64,000 nucleotides of DNA from Desmodesmus armatus (lineage: Eukaryota; Chlorophyta; Chlorophyceae; Sphaeropleales; Scenedesmaceae). Every line of letters begins with the position of its first letter. The first letter of the stretch is position 1. A program made the position numbers and the translations under genes. Positions 59,587-64,000 of the stretch are shown piece by piece. The notes under the pieces are model-generated. The model was not told where the DNA came from. It ran no database searches and saw nothing but the letters and a program-made list of their open reading frames with translations. The stretch covers positions 1,302,001 through 1,366,000 of the forward strand of contig VIIQ02000574.1 in assembly GCA_007449985.2 (NCBI GenBank), given 5' to 3'.

Positions 59587-62500
59587 CTAGCTTGCCGTCC
59601 CTGCTGCATGTTTGCTGCGTCGCGCTGGTGCCGGCACCAGAGCCTCCTCCAGTGCTTCGCTGCAGCGTGTGGCCACCAGGTGCTGGCACAGCACCAGGGC
59701 ATCCACCCAGGCATCAGCAGCGTCAGCGTCATCAGCAACCAGGTAGATGCCCTGCGCACGTAACAGCAAACATAGGACGCACGCAACAGGGGGCATGTAC
59801 AGTACCTGATAAATACAGTCATGATGCTGAACAGAGCCCCTCAATTGCGTGCCTGTGGTTTGAGTGGCTGCAAGAGACCTTTGTGCTATTGTTGCTGCAT
59901 GAAGACATTGAAGACACAAAAGAATTTTCACTAGGAGAAGCACTCCTGCCCTCCACACTCTAGCAGCCCTAGCAGCTGTAATACAACAACATCAGTAGAC
60001 AGGAGACTCACCGTAGGCATGGCCTGCGTGCTGACCCATATGCCCGCCCCTTCAGGCAAGCTAGGCTCAGCGCAGCGTCGCACAGCCAGCAGCTCTGACA
60101 AGGGCAGCACCAGCGGCTCCTCCTCAGCGGCAGCAGAAGCGGCTGCAGCAGCACTGGCAGCACTGCCTCCAGCAGCAGCAGCAGCAGCAGGCGCTGCACC
60201 AGTACGCTGTTGGCTTGACAACACACCTGCAGCCACAACCCAACAGACGGGGTATTTACATGAATGCAACACCATGGACACACACACGGGAGGGCATGGG
60301 ATGCAGTGTAGAGGTGCACACTGAATGTTCTGGCGTCCCTCAACACCCATTGCCGGCGACACAATGGCACCGCAGTAGGGCTGCTTGCCGTTGGATAACC
60401 TTGTTCGAGGGAGAACTGCTGTGTAGTCATCGAGAAGCACAGCTGATCAGGCAGCTGGGTGTTGTGGACACAGATCCCCACAACTCAAGGGCCAGACACG
60501 CGGCAGTGGTACCATCAGCCACCACACATTCGCTGCCCTGCTGTGCACCCTGCCTGCACCACGCACGCACCTGCACCAGCTGTCGACAGTGACGCTTCCA
60601 TGTGGCTAGCCTGCCTGAGGCTGCGTTGGTCCAGCACAAACCAGTCCCGCCGGTATGTCTCCGTGACGCTGCCTATGCTGCGGGCGCGCGGCGCCGTGAG
60701 GTAGCCAGCACGCAGGAACGGCAGCGGCAGCATCTGGCGCACCACTGCCAGGCTCTTGCGGTAGATGTCCTTGGAGGGCTGCAGAGCATGTGCCAGGCAG
60801 ATGTACTGCGCGGCGCCTGCCAGCAGGGTTCGCACCGAGATGTCCTTGGATTGCTTGGAGCTGCCACTCTCTGCAGCAGCAGGACAGAGGGCACAGGACA
60901 GAGGGTCGCTGAGTGGCGGCAGCAGTGCACCAAGACTGTAAAGTACTGACAAATGCATGGCAGCAAGAAAGGTTGTGGCAGGGTGTGCATAGCACCATGC
61001 AGCTGGTGCAGCTGCTGCCAGCGCAACTGTCCAGCATGACAGGACAGCAAACACTTCCTGGCAGGCTGCTGCAAGTAGCTAGGCTACAAACCTTCTTTCC
61101 GTGGGTACTAGAGACCCTGTGGCTGTGCTGCTGCCATCTACTTGGAGCATTGTTGCGCTGCAGGGTTATAGCTTTGGTCTTGCAGTGTCTCCATGGTCCC
61201 CACCTGTGTCTCCCTGCAGGGCCATTGCAAAGGTGTAGAACACTGTGCCCAGGTTGTAGCAGCCCCTGTCGAAGTCAGGGCGGGACCTGATGGTGAGCCT
61301 GAACTTCTCCATGGCTGCATGCACCAGGGTGTCCCGCTCAGACCAGTCACGTGCATCACCAGACAGCTCCTGCACACAATACACATCGACACACATTACG
61401 CGCTCCCGGCCCACAACAACAGCCACACCCCATGAAAGGAGACCCTGCCTGAACAAAGGGCACGGCAGTCAGCACACCACATGTACTAGCATGATAGCGT
61501 CCCTGTTAGCACACTACCTGCAGGTCTGGCAGATGGCCTGCTGATTGTCCTGCAGCTGCTGCCACATGCCATGCATGTTGCGTTGCCCACTGCATGTGTG
61601 ATACACACAGTGCATTATGCTGAGCTGCCACCAATCTCCCCAGCCCGCCACCCTCCACCCACCTGCAGCACTAAGCCCCAGTTGTTGAGTGCCTGTGGGT
61701 TGCGTGGGTGCAGCTGCAGGGACTGTGCATACTTCTGTGACGCCAGGTGCAGTGCTGCTGTTGCTTCCCGTGGCTGTGTGGCCTTGATGCAGCGGGCCAG
61801 GTCTGACAGGGCCACACCCCAGTTGTACAGCGCTGCATGCGAGCTGGGCTTCACTCCCAGTGCTGACTCATAGCAACGACAGGCCTGCACAGACCGGTGG
61901 TGGGGTGGGTCGGGGAGTGAGTCGAGAGTGACAGGTGGAATCCAGGTGGGTGGTGGCACTGGATAAGTACTGCAGGTGGTGAACAGATGGGCGAGGAGCA
62001 GGAGACAAGCATGAAAGCCGTGAACGCGCTTACAGGGCTGCACAGCTGCTTATAGATTGCATGGTGCATTGAGGCATTCCATGCTCCTGCTGACAGGTTG
62101 GGAACCGTACTGAGGGCGTGCACAGGCCTGGTGCTGGCTGTGGTACAACACTCGCCAAGCATGCAGTCACATAACCACACCTGTCTGAGCATTGCTGCCT
62201 GCTCCGCTGATGCTGCAGGCAGCCTGCCTGAGAGCTCCTGCAGGACTAGGCCATGGTTGTAAAGGGCATCGTAGTCACCTGGGTCCTCTGCTGTTGCTAC
62301 TGCATACTGCCGGGCAGCAAAGGCCAGCTCACGCACGTGCAGGTCTGGGTCTTCTGACAGCTGCGCCAGGGGTGGCTGCAACACAGTATGGAGACATTGT
62401 ATGGATGATTCATTTGGCTGGATGCACTTCCTGTGTCTACATCAACCGAACACAGCAGGATGCCAACCTTCCAAGCACTGCAAGCCAGCCATGCTACTTG

Positions 62501-62837
62501 CAGGCAGATGCGACGCCCATACAGGCTTCCACTGTGCCATCCTCTGCTAATGGGGATGGTTGTTGCTTGGTGTTGCAAAGGACCAGGGAATATGACCAAC
62601 CTGGAGCTTGCCAGTAATAAGCGCGCCTGACAGTGTTGCACATGCCCTCTTGAGCTCCTCTCCCCCAAAGCAGGCCTTGAAACCCTCGAACTGCAGAAGG
62701 AATGACACAACACCTTTTGCTGAGCTTCAAGAGCATCACATCAGCAATTGTACTGCTGCTTGAGACCATGGATTGGTCCCAGTCAGGGTGCTGACAAATG
62801 ATCTGACCTGTTCCAGCTGCTTTGCAACCTCCGTCAT
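59587..62837 (-). CDS. HLB1-like TPR protein
   Basis: Eight exons: 62837-62808, 62690-62601, 62375-62181, 61884-61663, 61369-61204, 60870-60571, 60226-60012 and 59751-59587. They sum to 1,383 nt in phase, giving 460 residues. The match is to Arabidopsis HLB1 (At5g41950), a tetratricopeptide protein of the trans-Golgi network/early endosome linked to actin. TPR units are 'ALYNHGLVLQELSG', 'ALYNWGVALSDLA', 'QALNNWGLVLQ' and 'RGCYNLGTVFYTFAMAL'. The conserved region after the repeats is 'RQMLPLPFLRAGYLTAPRA', and the C terminus has the PH-like 'CAEPSLPEGAGIWVSTQ' and 'YLVADDADAADAWVDALVL'. An Ala/Ser-rich insert sits in exon 7. The start 'MTEVAKQLEQFEGFK' is chosen because only this ATG joins the second exon in phase; the first coding exon is just 30 nt. 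Confidence 0.88.
62413..62442 (+). repeat. Dispersed 26-30 bp motif, copy 4
   Basis: Reads TTTGGCTGGATGCACTTCCT then GTGTCTACATC, inside intron 2 of the HLB1-like gene on the opposite strand. Confidence 0.75.
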
Positions 62838-63443
62838 TTGAGTCTAAACTCAGTGGTACTCTTGGAAAACCGATGCTTCGGATTGCACCTCTTGCCTGGA
62901 AATACCAAAGCAAAATTCCAGGACACAACTCGCAAGTGAGATGACTCATCTGTCAGTAGCAACCAAGCAGTTGCCACATGGCACCGGTCTGTGACCTGTG
63001 TGCTGTTTACTGTTTTACTTTTGTGTGCCTATGCGTCGTTCCAAGTGTCACTCCAGCCCTACGTGCATATCAACTGTCACTGCTGCTGTGCCCTTTCATA
63101 TGCCAGTCTGTCTTTGCTGGGCAAGGTAGGTGGCGTCCAGGCCTGGATGTTAGCCTTGCATAGCTTATGTCGGAGCAACACCACACTACTCGCATACCAG
63201 CTTGGGCAGGCCAGACAGGGCCCCCCTGCAGCTGACACACTGACAGCCTGTTGGTCTGACGATGCACCCCATGCATTTGCTCTATCAGGTTCAAGTGGCC
63301 ACAATGCTTATCACCGCCACCCCGTCTCCCCTGTGCGCCTGCCAACACTGCAGCTGTGCGTGAGAAAGCGCCGCGTCAGCTTCGTCAGCTCAGCAGCAGC
63401 AGAGTGGACTTGAGCCGTCCCCAGCTGTCTGCCTGACAGCAAC
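62838..63443. promoter_or_regulatory. Divergent promoter region (HLB1 / CWF19L2-like)
   Basis: 606 bp between two start codons pointing away from each other. It includes the HLB1 5' UTR (at least to about 62895). No distinct TATA box was recognised. Confidence 0.5.
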
Positions 63444-64000
63444 ATGCTGTCGGGCTTGACGTTTGGCAGCAAGAAGGAGCTCGAGAAGCAATTCAGGGAG
63501 GAGAGTGAGCTAGAAAAGGCCAAAAAGCGCGAGGAAAAGAAGCAGAGGCGGAAGGAGAAGAAGGTAGGGTTGGTGGTCTGGGCGGAACAGCAGGAGGGGT
63601 GCCTTGTGCAGCTGCAGGGGTGTGCTGATAAACTATATGGTGCTCCTGCAGGAGAGCAAGAAAAACAAGAAGGAGAAGCATAAGAAGGGCCGGCGCAAGA
63701 ATGACTCGTCTTCTGGTGAGGCTGGCGGTCAGGTGACAGATCATGCAGCAGCAGCAGCAGCAGCAGGCGGCAGCACTGCACTACACTGTGCATCCAAGCA
63801 CAGACGCCCCTCCCCTTGCGCTTGCCTTGCCTGCTTTCTCCCCCACTCCGCACCTGCTCGCCTATTCTTGGAGCTGAGCCTGCTGTCCCCCCTGCATTCC
63901 TGGTCCTGCCCCCTGCCCCTGCAGACTCTGAGGGGTCCAGTGGTCCTGAGGATGCTTGGCAGCAGCAGCAAGGGGGCGCAGGCAGCCCCGGCAGCCCTGC
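63444..64000 (+). CDS. N terminus of a CWF19-like-2 type splicing factor (partial)
   Basis: Three visible exons: 63444-63563, 63652-63715 and 63925 to beyond 64000, in phase. The start 'MLSGLTFGSKKELEKQFREE' is followed by strongly basic Lys/Arg/Glu-rich sequence ('KKREEKKQRRKEKK', 'KKNKKEKHKKGRRKNDSSS') and an acidic/Ser stretch ('DSEGSSGPEDAW'). CWF19-like-2 proteins of plants also start MLSG and have a basic, Ser-rich N terminus before the conserved CwfJ domains, which act in spliceosome disassembly. Those domains would lie beyond the window, so the assignment rests on the N terminus only. Any other Lys-rich nuclear protein remains possible. Confidence 0.45.

Overview
The window looks like nuclear DNA of a green alga (Chlorophyta, probably Chlorophyceae). 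Genes carry many short GT-AG introns. Proteins have long Ala/Gln/Ser/Gly runs. A plant-type TTTAGGG motif and the algal poly(A) signal TGTAA both occur, and the gene families are those of the green lineage. There are no operons, ribosome binding sites or CRISPR arrays. Species is not claimed. Gene models were spliced by hand. For most genes every intron phase closes to a clean stop, which is the main support.

Layout: (1) 1-5.1 kb, minus: CASTOR/POLLUX/PEC-type envelope ion channel, C terminus off the left edge. (2) 5.97-7.08 kb, plus: TMEM14/FAX small membrane protein. (3) 8.5-17.5 kb, plus: a nine-exon, about 2,151-residue protein joining an ARM-like N terminus, two SPEN/FPA-like RRMs and a C-terminal U-box. 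(4) 17.5-21.8 kb: gene-free stretch with palindromes and an inverted telomere-like motif. (5) 21.8-23.9 kb, minus: FG-GAP/propeller-like protein. (6) 25.2-27.4 kb, minus: unknown multi-pass membrane protein. (7) 27.7-33.8 kb, plus: an intact 13-exon, 1,122-residue KDZ (Kyakuja-Dileera-Zisupton) transposase. (8) 34.2-40.2 kb: about 12 near-identical copies of a ~513-bp satellite. (9) 41.1-44.1 kb, minus: unknown 720-residue protein with a Cys4 zinc-ribbon-like motif. (10) 44.5-48.0 kb, minus: PWP1 WD40 ribosome-biogenesis factor. (11) 48.6-51.5 kb, plus: DUF3700/TSJT1-like amidotransferase-fold protein with a long disordered tail. (12) 51.5-55.5 kb: T+G-rich gene-free stretch. (13) 55.5-58.0 kb, minus: SnRK2-derived pseudokinase. 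(14) 59.6-62.8 kb, minus: HLB1-type TPR protein. (15) 63.4 kb to the end, plus: N terminus of a CWF19-like-2 splicing factor.

Most genes are unrelated housekeeping loci. The accessory part is 27-41 kb, where a transposase that looks intact sits directly upstream of a freshly amplified satellite array. The strongest leads are the KDZ gene with its satellite, the RRM/U-box fusion, the SnRK2-like pseudokinase, and a 26-30 bp motif dispersed in four copies across the window.
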